Position numbers and translations under genes: made by a program
From: Lachnoclostridium sp. UBA2905
GTDB lineage: Bacteria > Bacillota > Clostridia > Lachnospirales > Lachnospiraceae
Assembly (NCBI GenBank): GCA_002349525.1
Contig: DEDL01000032.1
Location: forward strand, 93,804-157,803
Reading direction: 5' to 3'
Length of the DNA: 64,000 nucleotides
The notes under the pieces: generated by a model
Told to the model about the DNA's origin: nothing
Databases searched by the model: none
What the model saw: the letters and a program-made list of their open reading frames with translations, nothing else
Part shown: positions 1-7,481 of the stretch, piece by piece
Layout: each line of letters starts with the position of its first letter
Numbering within the stretch: position 1 is the stretch's first letter

Positions 1-1
1 A

Positions 2-478
2 TTGAGGATATCTGAGCAGCTTCACCTTGACAGGTCCAAGGCCATGGTAGTAGAAAAGATGAAATATGTAAGAATGCATGCGACCTTTAGCAGGGATATT
101 CTTGCTGAACAGGGTTTTGATGGGGAGATATGCGATATTGTATATCATCATCATGAAAATAATGATGGAAGTGGTTATCCCTGCAATATATCAGGAGATG
201 ACATTCCTTTGGGAGCAAGAATTATCAGGGTTTGTGATGTTTATACGGCACTGATATCCAAAAGATCGTATAGAGAAGCATTCTCAAAGAAAGTTGCTGT
301 TGAACTGATGATAGAAGAAGCAAAGCATTTTGATATGAAAATATTCCTGGCATTTTTAAGAGTGCTTCACTCGGAGGATAACAAGAGCATAGAAAAGCTT
401 CTTGAAAAGTCCATAGAAAAAGATGCCGCAGATTATTTTAAAAAATATATTACAGGTGAGACAAATCTCACATCATAG
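2..478 (+). CDS. HD-GYP domain protein, C-terminal part (cut by window start)
   Basis: The 5' end lies outside the window. The visible residues carry the second half of an HD-GYP phosphohydrolase domain: a YHHHENNDGSGYP motif near residue 48, then IPLGARIIRVCDVYTAL, which is the usual helix after the GYP loop. HD-GYP proteins typically hydrolyse cyclic di-GMP or related dinucleotides with a bi-metal centre, often behind a sensor or receiver domain that would lie upstream here. The last 40 residues (EDNKSIEKLLEKSIEKD...) are a charged helical tail. The gene ends 77 bases before the aspS start and could be cotranscribed with it. The domain call is firm; substrate and full architecture cannot be judged. 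Confidence 0.85.
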   Translation: MRISEQLHLDRSKAMVVEKMKYVRMHATFSRDILAEQGFDGEICDIVYHHHENNDGSGYPCNISGDDIPLGARIIRVCDVYTALISKRSYREAFSKKVAVELMIEEAKHFDMKIFLAFLRVLHSEDNKSIEKLLEKSIEKDAADYFKKYITGETNLTS

Positions 479-555
479 CAGGAGTACCTGGTATTCCAGA
501 GCAGATAATGAGTCTGAAAACTATGAAATAAAAGATGAAAGGACAGGTTTTAGTT

Positions 556-2385
556 ATGGCTGAATCAATGAAAGGAATGCACAGAACCCATAGATGTACA
601 GAGCTTTCCGTTGCCAATGTCGGAGAGAAAGTTACAGTAATGGGATGGGTGCAGAAGAGTAGAAATAAGGGAGGAATCATCTTTGTAGACCTTCGTGACA
701 GGAGTGGAATCCTTCAGATAATATTCGAAGGAAAGGACATAGATGAAGCTGGATTTGCAAAGGCTGAAAAACTTAGAAGTGAATATGTAATCGCTGTTAC
801 AGGTATTGTTGAGTCAAGAGGTGGACAGGTTAATGAAAACCTTGCAACAGGAGCAATAGAAATACGTGCCAATGATATCAGAGTATTATCAGAATCAGAG
901 ACACCACCATTTCCAATTGAAGAAAACAGCAAGACAAAAGAAGAATTAAGACTCAAATATCGTTATCTTGATCTTAGAAGACCTGATATTCAGAAAAACC
1001 TTATTATGAGAAGCAAGGTTGCTACACTTATAAGACAGTTCCTTTCTGATGAGGGATTTCTTGAGATAGAAACACCTATTCTTAATAAGAGTACACCAGA
1101 GGGAGCAAGAGATTATCTTGTACCAAGCCGTGTTCATCCGGGAGAATTTTATGCACTTCCACAGTCACCACAGCTTTTTAAACAGCTTCTTATGGTGTCT
1201 GGGTACGACAGATATTTCCAGATAGCAAAGTGCTTCAGAGATGAGGACCTTCGTGCTGACAGACAGCCTGAGTTTACACAGGTGGATATGGAGCTTTCAT
1301 TTGTTGATGTTGACGACGTTATTGAGGTAAATGAGCGTCTCCTTAAGAAGATGTTTAAGGAGACAATTGGTGTAGAGGTTTCTCTTCCAATCCAGAGAAT
1401 GACATACAAAGAGGCTATGGACAGATTTGGTTCTGATAAGCCTGATACAAGATTTGGCATGGAGCTTACAGACGTTACTGGGGTTGTTAAGGGATGTGGC
1501 TTTGGAGTATTTACCGGTGCGATTGAAAATGGCGGAAGCGTACGTGGTATTAACGCAAAAGGCTGTGGCCAGATGCCTCGTAAGAAAATTGATGCACTTG
1601 TTAATTTTGCCAAGGATTTTGGAGCAAAGGGACTTGCATATATCCAGCTTCAGGATGATGGCAATGTAAAATCATCATTTGCCAAATTTATGACAGAGGA
1701 CGAGATGAAAGCACTTATTGATGCAATGGGCGGAGAAAAAGGAGACCTTCTTTTATTTGCCGCTGATAAGAATAAGGTTGTATTTGATGTACTTGGTAAT
1801 CTTCGTCTTGAGCTTGCAAAACAGCTTGATATTATACCTAAAGATAAGTTTAATTTCCTCTGGGTTACAGAGTTCCCACTTTTCGAGTGGTCAGAGGAGG
1901 AAAACAGATATACAGCGATGCATCATCCATTTACAATGCCTATGGAAGAGGATCTTGACAAGCTTGATACTGATCCGGGCAGTGTTCGTGCAAAGGCTTA
2001 TGATATTATCCTTAATGGTAATGAAATCGGTGGAGGTTCAGTAAGAATCCATCAGGATGATATTCAGGAGAAGATGTTTGAAAAGCTTGGTTTCACTAAG
2101 GAAGAGGCGTACAGCCAGTTTGGTTTCCTTATGACTGCATTTAAATATGGAGTACCACCACACGCAGGACTTGCATATGGTTTTGACAGACTTATTATGC
2201 TTATGGCAGGAGTTGACAGTATCCGTGAGGTTATTGCATTCCCTAAAGTTAAGGATGCATCATGTCTTATGTGTAATGCACCAAGTCCTGTTGCTAAGAA
2301 CCAGCTTGAGGAGCTCGGAATAGAGCTTACAGAGGAAGCAGAGGAAGAGCTTAGTGAAGGTGGTGCAGAGGAAAGCGCAGAATAA
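556..2385 (+). CDS. aspS: Aspartate--tRNA ligase, bacterial type
   Basis: Class II aminoacyl-tRNA synthetase that charges tRNA-Asp in the cytosol. From the chosen start (609 residues) it has an N-terminal OB-fold anticodon-binding domain (GWVQKSRNKGGIIFVDLRD), motif 2 with FRDED at 227-231, the bacterial-type GAD insertion at roughly 290-410, and motif 3 GLAYGFDRL near 537-546. Length and order match bacterial AspRS. An in-frame ATG exists at 535, but AAAGGA at 537-542 lies just upstream of the ATG at 556, which begins MAESMKGMHRTHRC as in relatives, so 556 is preferred. The C-terminus is strongly acidic (EEAEEELSEGGAEESAE) and runs straight into a 24-bp tandem repeat after the stop codon. 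Whether it also charges tRNA-Asn cannot be told. Confidence 0.97.
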   Translation: MAESMKGMHRTHRCTELSVANVGEKVTVMGWVQKSRNKGGIIFVDLRDRSGILQIIFEGKDIDEAGFAKAEKLRSEYVIAVTGIVESRGGQVNENLATGAIEIRANDIRVLSESETPPFPIEENSKTKEELRLKYRYLDLRRPDIQKNLIMRSKVATLIRQFLSDEGFLEIETPILNKSTPEGARDYLVPSRVHPGEFYALPQSPQLFKQLLMVSGYDRYFQIAKCFRDEDLRADRQPEFTQVDMELSFVDVDDVIEVNERLLKKMFKETIGVEVSLPIQRMTYKEAMDRFGSDKPDTRFGMELTDVTGVVKGCGFGVFTGAIENGGSVRGINAKGCGQMPRKKIDALVNFAKDFGAKGLAYIQLQDDGNVKSSFAKFMTEDEMKALIDAMGGEKGDLLLFAADKNKVVFDVLGNLRLELAKQLDIIPKDKFNFLWVTEFPLFEWSEEENRYTAMHHPFTMPMEEDLDKLDTDPGSVRAKAYDIILNGNEIGGGSVRIHQDDIQEKMFEKLGFTKEEAYSQFGFLMTAFKYGVPPHAGLAYGFDRLIMLMAGVDSIREVIAFPKVKDASCLMCNAPSPVAKNQLEELGIELTEEAEEELSEGGAEESAE

Positions 2386-2445
2386 TCTGCAGAATACTTT
2401 ACAGAACACTCTGCAGAATACTTTACAGAATACTCTGTAGAAGAT
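2386..2445 (+). repeat. 24-bp tandem repeat directly after the aspS stop
   Basis: Two near-identical 24-bp units (2386-2409 and 2410-2433, one base different) and a third partial unit begin at the base after the aspS stop codon. Each begins TCTGCAGAATACTTTACAGA. The unit length is a multiple of three, and each unit starts in the reading frame of aspS, so the array would read as repeats of SAEYFTE(H/Y) if the stop were absent; the gene's own last residues are SAE. Confidence 0.85.
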
Positions 2446-2476
2446 TATCTATTGTTACTTAAGAACAGGATAATAT

Positions 2477-2580
2477 GCCCCAGACCGTGGTAAAGATTAC
2501 AGATTCGGTCTGGGATTACGCGTAAAACAAATAATGTCAAGAGGCTCAGAACGAGGTAGAGCTTACAGACCAAGTCTGGG
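2477..2580 (+). repeat. Two diverged copies of a ~38-nt segment; first copy forms a hairpin
   Basis: The first copy contains CCCAGACCG (2479-2487) and its perfect complement CGGTCTGGG (2506-2514), a 9-bp stem with an 18-nt loop but no T-run after it. A second copy of the same segment at about 2543-2582 (CTCAGAACGAGGTAGAG, then TTACAGACCAAGTCTGGGG) aligns base by base with the first, but its stem is broken. The pair sits between aspS and galM. It may be a weak terminator or processing site for aspS, followed by a decayed duplicate that ends right at the galM ribosome binding site. Confidence 0.6.
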
Positions 2581-2601
2581 GTCAAAATAAGGAGAATTGA
2601 T

Positions 2602-3654
2602 ATGGGAATAAAGACGGATGTATTTGGTAAAACAGCGGAGGGAACACAGGTTTATAAAATAACACTTTGCAATGACAATGGAATGAAGGTTTCATGTATT
2701 AATTATGGAGCCAATATTGTCAGCATTGAAGTTCCTGACAAGTCAGGAAAGACAATTGATGTCTGCCTTGGTTTTGACAGTGTTGAAGAATATGAAGTGA
2801 ACCCACCATTTTTCGGAGCATTTATTGGAAGATGTGCAAACCGTGTGGGTGGTGCATCATTTACAATCAATGGAAACACCTACCAGCTTGCAAAGAATGA
2901 AAAGGACAAAAACACACTTCACAGTGGCGCACCTTTTTATCATAAGGTGCTGTACGATTACAAGGATGTATCAGCAGATGGAGTAAGTGCAGTTTGTCTT
3001 TCAAGATTAAGTCCGGATATGGAGCAGGGATTTCCGGGAAATCTTGATGTAAGTGTAACATACAGCCTTACCAATGATAATGAGCTTATTATCGAATATG
3101 GTGCCCGGTCGGACAAAGATACGGTTGTGAACTTTACAAACCATTCATACTTTAACCTTGATGGCAATGCAAGTGGTAATGTTGAGAATCATAAGGTGTA
3201 TATTAATGCTGAGAAATATACTGCGACAACATCTGAGCTTATTCCAACAGGTGAGCTTGCAGATATTAAGGGAACCCCACTTGATTTTACAAGTGAAAAG
3301 CGTGTAGGCGAAGACATAGACAAGGATATGGATACACTTAAGTATGGAAAGGGCTATGATCTTAATTATGCAATAAATAAGCCATTGGGTGAATTTGGAC
3401 TTGCTGCAAGAGCAAAGGGAGAAAATGGTCTTGTAATGGAAGTATACACAGACCTCCCTGGTGTACAGTTCTATACCGGTAATAACATTGGAGCTGGCCT
3501 TAAGGGTAAAGCTGATTGTACATATGGACCAAGATCAGGACTCTGCTTTGAAACACAGCAGTTCCCTAATGCCTGCAATATAGACAGCTTCCCATCCTGT
3601 ATTCTTAAGGCGGGAGAAAAATTTGTTTCAAAAACAATGTACAAATTTCTGTAA
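2602..3654 (+). CDS. galM: Aldose 1-epimerase (mutarotase)
   Basis: Interconverts alpha and beta anomers of galactose, glucose and other aldoses in the cytosol. The 350-residue protein has the galactose mutarotase fold: GFDSVEEYEVNPPFFGAFIGRCANRV near the N-terminus, catalytic histidine H181 in NFTNHSYFNLDGN and catalytic base E317 in CFETQQFPNACN. The length is normal. The start is an ATG preceded by AAGGAG at 2590-2595. It stands alone between aspS and an unrelated membrane protein, with no other sugar genes beside it, so it is probably a housekeeping mutarotase supporting uptake of plant-derived sugars. Confidence 0.95.
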   Translation: MGIKTDVFGKTAEGTQVYKITLCNDNGMKVSCINYGANIVSIEVPDKSGKTIDVCLGFDSVEEYEVNPPFFGAFIGRCANRVGGASFTINGNTYQLAKNEKDKNTLHSGAPFYHKVLYDYKDVSADGVSAVCLSRLSPDMEQGFPGNLDVSVTYSLTNDNELIIEYGARSDKDTVVNFTNHSYFNLDGNASGNVENHKVYINAEKYTATTSELIPTGELADIKGTPLDFTSEKRVGEDIDKDMDTLKYGKGYDLNYAINKPLGEFGLAARAKGENGLVMEVYTDLPGVQFYTGNNIGAGLKGKADCTYGPRSGLCFETQQFPNACNIDSFPSCILKAGEKFVSKTMYKFL

Positions 3655-3674
3655 ATAATTATATTAGAAATTGA

Positions 3675-3702
3675 TTGTCAAATTGAATAACAATCCTATT
3701 AT
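3675..3702 (+). promoter_or_regulatory. Candidate sigma-A promoter for the membrane protein at 3754
   Basis: TTGTCA (3675-3680), a 16-base spacer and TATTAT (3697-3702) lie about 50 bases upstream of the start at 3754. The match is good but the region is AT-rich, so chance matches are likely. Confidence 0.4.
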
Positions 3703-3753
3703 CAGGTGAATATTATATCATAGTATTCTTGAAAAGTAGGATTGGAGACAGGG

Positions 3754-4206
3754 ATGTTAAGTATATTTGGCAAGCTTTTATGCAGGGAACTTGGTAAAGA
3801 AAGATATGATATATATTTTGAGAATTATAGTTTTGGAAGCAATAAGAATGACATAATATTTGGTGATATATATAAGTTTCTTATGAAGGAGGATATAGAA
3901 TCACTTCAGTGTATGCTTGAGAGACTTCTTGCGGCTACGAATCTCACCCTGCGGGTATGCAGACAATACATTTTTGTCTGGCTGGGCACAGTTGTAACAA
4001 TTATATGTATGTTTATACTTGCCCTGCCAGGCATTTTGCGTACTGCAGGTATTGTTTTAGTACTGGCAGCATTTGGCTATAAAAGTATTGTGTATATGAT
4101 TAACAGATTCTGTTACGTGGATGCCAATATAACTCTGATATATAAGACGGCACTGTATCACAGGATACTTACTGTCAATATGAATAAGATAAAAACAATA
4201 AAATAA
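3754..4206 (+). CDS. Small predicted membrane protein, unknown function
   Basis: Not recognised. The 150-residue protein starts MLSIFGKLLCRELGKERYDIYF, has a soluble N-terminal part of about 70 residues, then two hydrophobic segments (about 73-93, WLGTVVTIICMFILALP, and about 96-115, TAGIVLVLAAFGYKSIVYMI), and a short basic tail ending NKIKTIK. It is probably an inner-membrane protein with both ends in the cytosol. An upstream TTG at 3742 is in frame, but GGAG at 3744-3747 sits 6 bases before the ATG at 3754, which decides the start. It is followed at once by a terminator, so it is a single-gene unit. Confidence 0.7.
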   Translation: MLSIFGKLLCRELGKERYDIYFENYSFGSNKNDIIFGDIYKFLMKEDIESLQCMLERLLAATNLTLRVCRQYIFVWLGTVVTIICMFILALPGILRTAGIVLVLAAFGYKSIVYMINRFCYVDANITLIYKTALYHRILTVNMNKIKTIK

Positions 4207-4207
4207 A

Positions 4208-4242
4208 AGCTGCGGTTGATATCAACCACAGCTGAATTTTTC
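4208..4242 (+). terminator. Rho-independent terminator after the membrane protein gene
   Basis: Inverted repeat AGCTGCGGTTGA (4208-4219) with TCAACCACAGCT (4222-4233), a nearly perfect 12-bp stem with one mismatch, followed by a T-rich run at 4237-4242. Confidence 0.85.
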
Positions 4243-4243
4243 T

Positions 4244-4271
4244 ATAGGAGAGATTGGGACTCTCCTATTTT
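4244..4271 (+). terminator. Second hairpin immediately downstream, weak terminator
   Basis: ATAGGAGAG (4244-4252) pairs perfectly with CTCTCCTAT (4260-4268), followed by only four T residues. It is a back-up terminator or a structured 3' end. The remaining bases to 4578 hold no convincing gene; a 73-codon frame at 4254-4475 begins inside this hairpin and looks like chance. Confidence 0.5.
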
Positions 4272-4524
4272 GAAAGAGTAAAAGAGGAGTTCTGCAAGTA
4301 TTTCCTGCAGTTTATTTATGAAAAAACTAATAAGCAAAATAAAATATCAATTGGGAAGTCATCATGTTTATTGGCACTCCCTCATTTGATGTATTCATTG
4401 TACAATAAGTTTTGTGATTATGTGTGTATAGTTTATGAACATACTGTAACAAAAAAGCAAGAAAAAATTGAATAAGTTATGTGATTTACGGTACATAGAA
4501 AAGGTAGAAAAAATAAAAAAAATA

Positions 4525-4533
4525 TGATAAAAT
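4525..4533 (+). promoter_or_regulatory. Candidate extended -10 element for the cytidylate-kinase-like gene
   Basis: TGATAAAAT (TGn plus TAAAAT) lies about 45 bases upstream of the start at 4579. The -35 region (TAGAAA at 4505-4510, 17-base spacing) is poor. This is the best promoter candidate in the 4272-4578 gap. Confidence 0.35.
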
Positions 4534-4578
4534 ATTAAACATAAATATTTGTTGAATACGATACAGGGGGTGCATAGT

Positions 4579-5178
4579 ATGAGTAATAAAATAGTATTAA
4601 TAGACAGACAGTATGGAAGTGGTGGACGAGAAGTTGGCAAGATAATTGCTGATAAAAAGAATATACCTTTTTATGATGGTGAGATGCTTTTTATAGCCGC
4701 TGAGAAATATGGTTTTAATCCTGGTGTCATGCAGGAATATGATGAGAAGAATGTTAAGAGTATGATATATATGATTGCGATGACAGCAGAATACAATGGA
4801 ATAACAAGAGGAGCATCTACACTTCCACAGAACATGTATAATGCAATGTCTGATACAATTATGAAGCTTGCAAAAGAAGGCCCATGTGTTATTATGGGAA
4901 GGTGTGCTGACTATATATTGAAGGGTTATGCGGATTATGTATCTGCTTTCATATATGCTTCGGATATGGAAGAGAGGGTTAAGAGAGCAATTGAGGTTGA
5001 TAATGTATCACCTAAGGATACAGAATCTTATATTAAAAAGAAAGATAAACAAAGGAGAGACTATTATAACTTCTATACAGATGGAAAGTGGGGAGAGACT
5101 GTTAATTATGACATATGTCTTAACACATCTGCTATAGGTTATGCAAAATGTGCAGACATTATTATGGAGTTAATGTAG
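4579..5178 (+). CDS. Cytidylate kinase-like family protein
   Basis: P-loop nucleotide kinase of the cytidylate-kinase-like family (about 200 residues). It starts MSNKIVLIDRQYGSGGREVGKIIA, where YGSGGREVG is the family's altered P-loop, followed by IPFYDGEMLF. VIMGRCADYIL (about residues 105-115) and the arginine-rich lid region (EERVKRAIE, KKKDKQRRDYYNFYT) also fit. Members are common in Clostridia; many are annotated as cytidylate kinases, but the substrate is largely untested. A TTG-initiated extension to 4549 exists, but GGGGG at 4566-4570 with 8-base spacing supports the ATG at 4579. The gene is monocistronic or leads into azlCD, 22 bases downstream. Confidence 0.85.
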   Translation: MSNKIVLIDRQYGSGGREVGKIIADKKNIPFYDGEMLFIAAEKYGFNPGVMQEYDEKNVKSMIYMIAMTAEYNGITRGASTLPQNMYNAMSDTIMKLAKEGPCVIMGRCADYILKGYADYVSAFIYASDMEERVKRAIEVDNVSPKDTESYIKKKDKQRRDYYNFYTDGKWGETVNYDICLNTSAIGYAKCADIIMELM

Positions 5179-5200
5179 ATCAGATATTGAATACTCCGAG

Positions 5201-5989
5201 TTGCAGAATGCATTTAAGGTTACTAATAGATTAATATGTATTATGTTGAAAAGAGGAATTAGAGACGGAATACCTATTGCACTGGGTTATTTTTCAGTAT
5301 CATTTTCATTTGGAATACTGGCAGTAGCCAATGGTTTTTCAGTGCTCGAAACACTGCTTATATCAATTACTAATCTTACATCAGCAGGTCAGTTTGCCGG
5401 AATTACCGTTATGGCAACAATGGGAAGCTTTATTGAGATGGCAGTTACCCAGTTTGTGATTAATCTCAGGTATTCACTTATGGCCATATCCTTGTCACAG
5501 AAGGTGGATTCCAAATTTACGGGAATATACAGGGCAATCCTGGGAGTAGGAATTACTGACGAGATATTTGCAGTTGCCATGGGTAACAGGAATGAAGTGT
5601 CCAGAAGATATTTTCTTGGACTTATGACACTTCCTTATCTTGGCTGGAGTTTTGGAACTCTGGCTGGAGCGGTTTGTGGCAATGTATTGCCAAAGATTGT
5701 GTGTGATTCGTTGGGAATTGCTCTTTATGGTATGTTTATAGCCATTGTGGTTCCGGATATGAAGAAGGATATGAAAAAGGTCATAGTAGTATTTACTGCT
5801 ATTGCTATAAGCTGTATCTTATATTACATACCATTATTTAAGTTTGTATCATCAGGCTTTGCAGTTATAATAAGTGCAATAGCAGCTTCACTTGTTGGAG
5901 CATATCTATCTGTAAAGGATAAGAAAACACAAACTGATTCACATACAAAAGTTCAGAATTTGGGAGAAAATATTGATGGAAACATATGA
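5201..5989 (+). CDS. azlC: AzlC family amino-acid exporter subunit
   Basis: Large subunit of an AzlCD-type two-component exporter of branched-chain amino acids and analogues in the cytoplasmic membrane. The protein has the family opening GIRDGIPIALGYFSVSFSFGILA, followed by about six hydrophobic segments, with LTSAGQFAGITVM and NLRYSLMAISLSQK typical of AzlC. The start is uncertain: TTG at 5201 has only a weak GAG upstream, and ATG at 5243 (MLKRGIRDG) has no clear ribosome binding site, but GIRDGIPIA close to the N-terminus would fit the family better. It overlaps the next gene by 14 bases, so the two subunits are translated together. Export specificity is inferred from the family. Confidence 0.88.
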   Translation: MQNAFKVTNRLICIMLKRGIRDGIPIALGYFSVSFSFGILAVANGFSVLETLLISITNLTSAGQFAGITVMATMGSFIEMAVTQFVINLRYSLMAISLSQKVDSKFTGIYRAILGVGITDEIFAVAMGNRNEVSRRYFLGLMTLPYLGWSFGTLAGAVCGNVLPKIVCDSLGIALYGMFIAIVVPDMKKDMKKVIVVFTAIAISCILYYIPLFKFVSSGFAVIISAIAASLVGAYLSVKDKKTQTDSHTKVQNLGENIDGNI

Positions 5990-6290
5990 TTTTATACTTT
6001 TCTTAAAATATTTGGCTGTAATGGCAGGGGTAACATATCTTATAAGAGCCCTGCCATTTATAGTTTTTCGTAAAAAAATAGAAAATGCCTTTATCAGTGC
6101 TTTTTTGGATTATATTCCATATGCTGTACTTGCAGCAATGACAGTACCTGCCATTTTCTATTCTACAGCATCTGTACCTGCATCAGTAGCAGGCTTTGTA
6201 GTGGCAGTTATTCTGGCTTACAGGGAAAAGAGTCTTATTGTCACTTCTCTTTGCGCAAGTGCGGCAGTCTTTATTGTTTTGCTATTCTAA
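5976..6290 (+). CDS. azlD: AzlD family exporter small subunit
   Basis: Short hydrophobic partner of AzlC (104 residues, four predicted membrane segments). It carries the typical LIRALPFIVF and FLDYIPYAVLAAMTVPAIF stretches of the AzlD family. ATG at 5976 follows GGGAG at 5962-5966 inside the end of azlC; an in-frame TTG lies just before it. The overlap points to translational coupling. Together with AzlC it should form a branched-chain amino acid efflux pump. No regulator gene is adjacent, and no clear terminator follows before the nad promoter. Confidence 0.88.
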   Translation: METYDFILFLKYLAVMAGVTYLIRALPFIVFRKKIENAFISAFLDYIPYAVLAAMTVPAIFYSTASVPASVAGFVVAVILAYREKSLIVTSLCASAAVFIVLLF

Positions 6291-6329
6291 AAAAATCCTA
6301 AAAATGAGGTTTGTCAAAATTTTATCAAA

Positions 6330-6357
6330 ACGTGTCTTGTCACATGAAAAGACATGT
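6330..6357 (+). promoter_or_regulatory. Inverted repeat over the nad promoter, probable NiaR operator
   Basis: ACGTGTCTT (6330-6338) and AAGACATGT (6349-6357) form a 9-bp inverted repeat with one mismatch and a 10-base centre. It covers the -35 hexamer and most of the spacer of the promoter below, so a bound protein would block RNA polymerase. The operon encodes its own NiaR-type repressor as fourth gene, which makes autoregulation by nicotinate or NAD status the natural reading. That NiaR is the bound protein is inferred. Confidence 0.65.
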
Positions 6358-6365
6358 GCTATACT
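6337..6365 (+). promoter_or_regulatory. Sigma-A promoter of the nadABC-niaR operon
   Basis: TTGTCA (6337-6342), exactly 17 bases, TATACT (6360-6365). It is the best promoter in this gap and is placed about 150 bases before nadA. The -35 and spacer overlap the inverted repeat at 6330-6357. Confidence 0.75.
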
Positions 6366-6394
6366 TCTGCAAAACAAGTAGTAAAGTGCCAGTG

Positions 6395-6458
6395 CATGTA
6401 AAATCTGAAACATGTAAGATCTGAAATGTGTGAAATCTGAAATATGTAAGAGCTGAAA
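6395..6458 (+). repeat. Four 16-bp tandem repeats in the nadA leader
   Basis: Four consecutive 16-base units at 6395-6410, 6411-6426, 6427-6442 and 6443-6458. The first two are CATGTAAAATCTGAAA and CATGTAAGATCTGAAA; the third and fourth are diverged but keep the CTGAAA end and the exact spacing. A fifth, partial start (CTCATAAGA) follows. The array lies in the untranslated leader between the promoter and the nadA start. Confidence 0.85.
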
Positions 6459-6519
6459 CTCATAAGATTAATATGCACCAGCTTACGCAATGATTATTAA
6501 GAAGGATAAGATTACAATT

Positions 6520-7440
6520 ATGACAAAAACAGAAAAGATTGAAAAGATTAAAGAACTTAAAATTAAAAAGGATGCAGTTATTCTTGCACATTACTATGTA
6601 AGTGATGAAGTTCAGGAAATTGCTGACTACATAGGTGATTCATATTTTTTGAGCAAAAAAGCTACAGAGCTTACTAACAAAACAATCGTATTTGCAGGAG
6701 TATCATTTATGGGAGAAAGTGCAAAGCTTCTTAACAGTGAGAAAACTGTTCTTATGCCTGATATGACAGCAGACTGTCCAATGGCTCATATGGTTACTAA
6801 GGAAGTAATTGATAAGGCAAGGGCAGAATATGATGATCTGAGTGTTGTATGCTATATCAATTCAACCGCTGAGATAAAATCCTGGTCTGATGTGTGTGTA
6901 ACATCAGCCAATGCTGTTAAAATCGTAAAAAACCTTCCTAACAAACACATTTTATTTATTCCTGATAAGAATCTTGGACATTATGTAGCAAAGATGGTAC
7001 CTGAAAAGGAATTTGTATTCAACGACGGATATTGCCCACGCCATGAGTTTATGAAGGCTGATGAGGTGAAGGAGCTTATGAGTGAGCATCCTGGAGTGAA
7101 GGTACTTGCTCATCCTGAGTGTAACAGTGAAATACTTGAACTTGCAGATTACATAGGTTCAACAACAGGAATTATTAATTACAGCAGGGACAGTGAAGAT
7201 AAGGAATTCATTATATGCACTGTTATGGGTGTTAATTATGAACTTAAAAGATTAAGACCTGATGCAAAATTTTATTTTACAAAGACACCTCCTGTGTGCG
7301 TTAACATGATGAAGAACTCATTGGAAAAAATAATTGATGTCTTGGAAAATGGTAAAAATGAAATGGAACTGCCTGAAGAAGAAATTGGAGAAAAGGCTAA
7401 ACTTACGTTGGATAGAATGCTTGAACTTGCTGCCAGATAA
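6520..7440 (+). CDS. nadA: Quinolinate synthase A
   Basis: [4Fe-4S] enzyme that condenses iminoaspartate with dihydroxyacetone phosphate to quinolinate in de novo NAD synthesis. The 306-residue protein has the conserved AVILAHYYVSDEVQEIADYIGDS opening and the three cluster cysteines C86 (TADCPMAHM), C201 (HPECNSEI) and C260 (PPVCVNM). An upstream in-frame ATG at 6490 lacks a ribosome binding site; ATG at 6520 has AAGGAT at 6502-6507 and starts MTKTEKIEKIKELK as in relatives, so it is preferred, although the spacing is long. It is the first gene of nadA-nadB-nadC-niaR, which supplies all steps from aspartate to nicotinate mononucleotide. Confidence 0.95.
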   Translation: MTKTEKIEKIKELKIKKDAVILAHYYVSDEVQEIADYIGDSYFLSKKATELTNKTIVFAGVSFMGESAKLLNSEKTVLMPDMTADCPMAHMVTKEVIDKARAEYDDLSVVCYINSTAEIKSWSDVCVTSANAVKIVKNLPNKHILFIPDKNLGHYVAKMVPEKEFVFNDGYCPRHEFMKADEVKELMSEHPGVKVLAHPECNSEILELADYIGSTTGIINYSRDSEDKEFIICTVMGVNYELKRLRPDAKFYFTKTPPVCVNMMKNSLEKIIDVLENGKNEMELPEEEIGEKAKLTLDRMLELAAR

Positions 7441-7481
7441 AAAGAATGTAATGGCAGATATAAACCGGAAAGGATGATATT

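Noticed and set aside
4254..4475. 73-codon open frame on the plus strand
   Set aside because: Starts within a hairpin, has no ribosome binding site and shows no family features. It follows two terminators.
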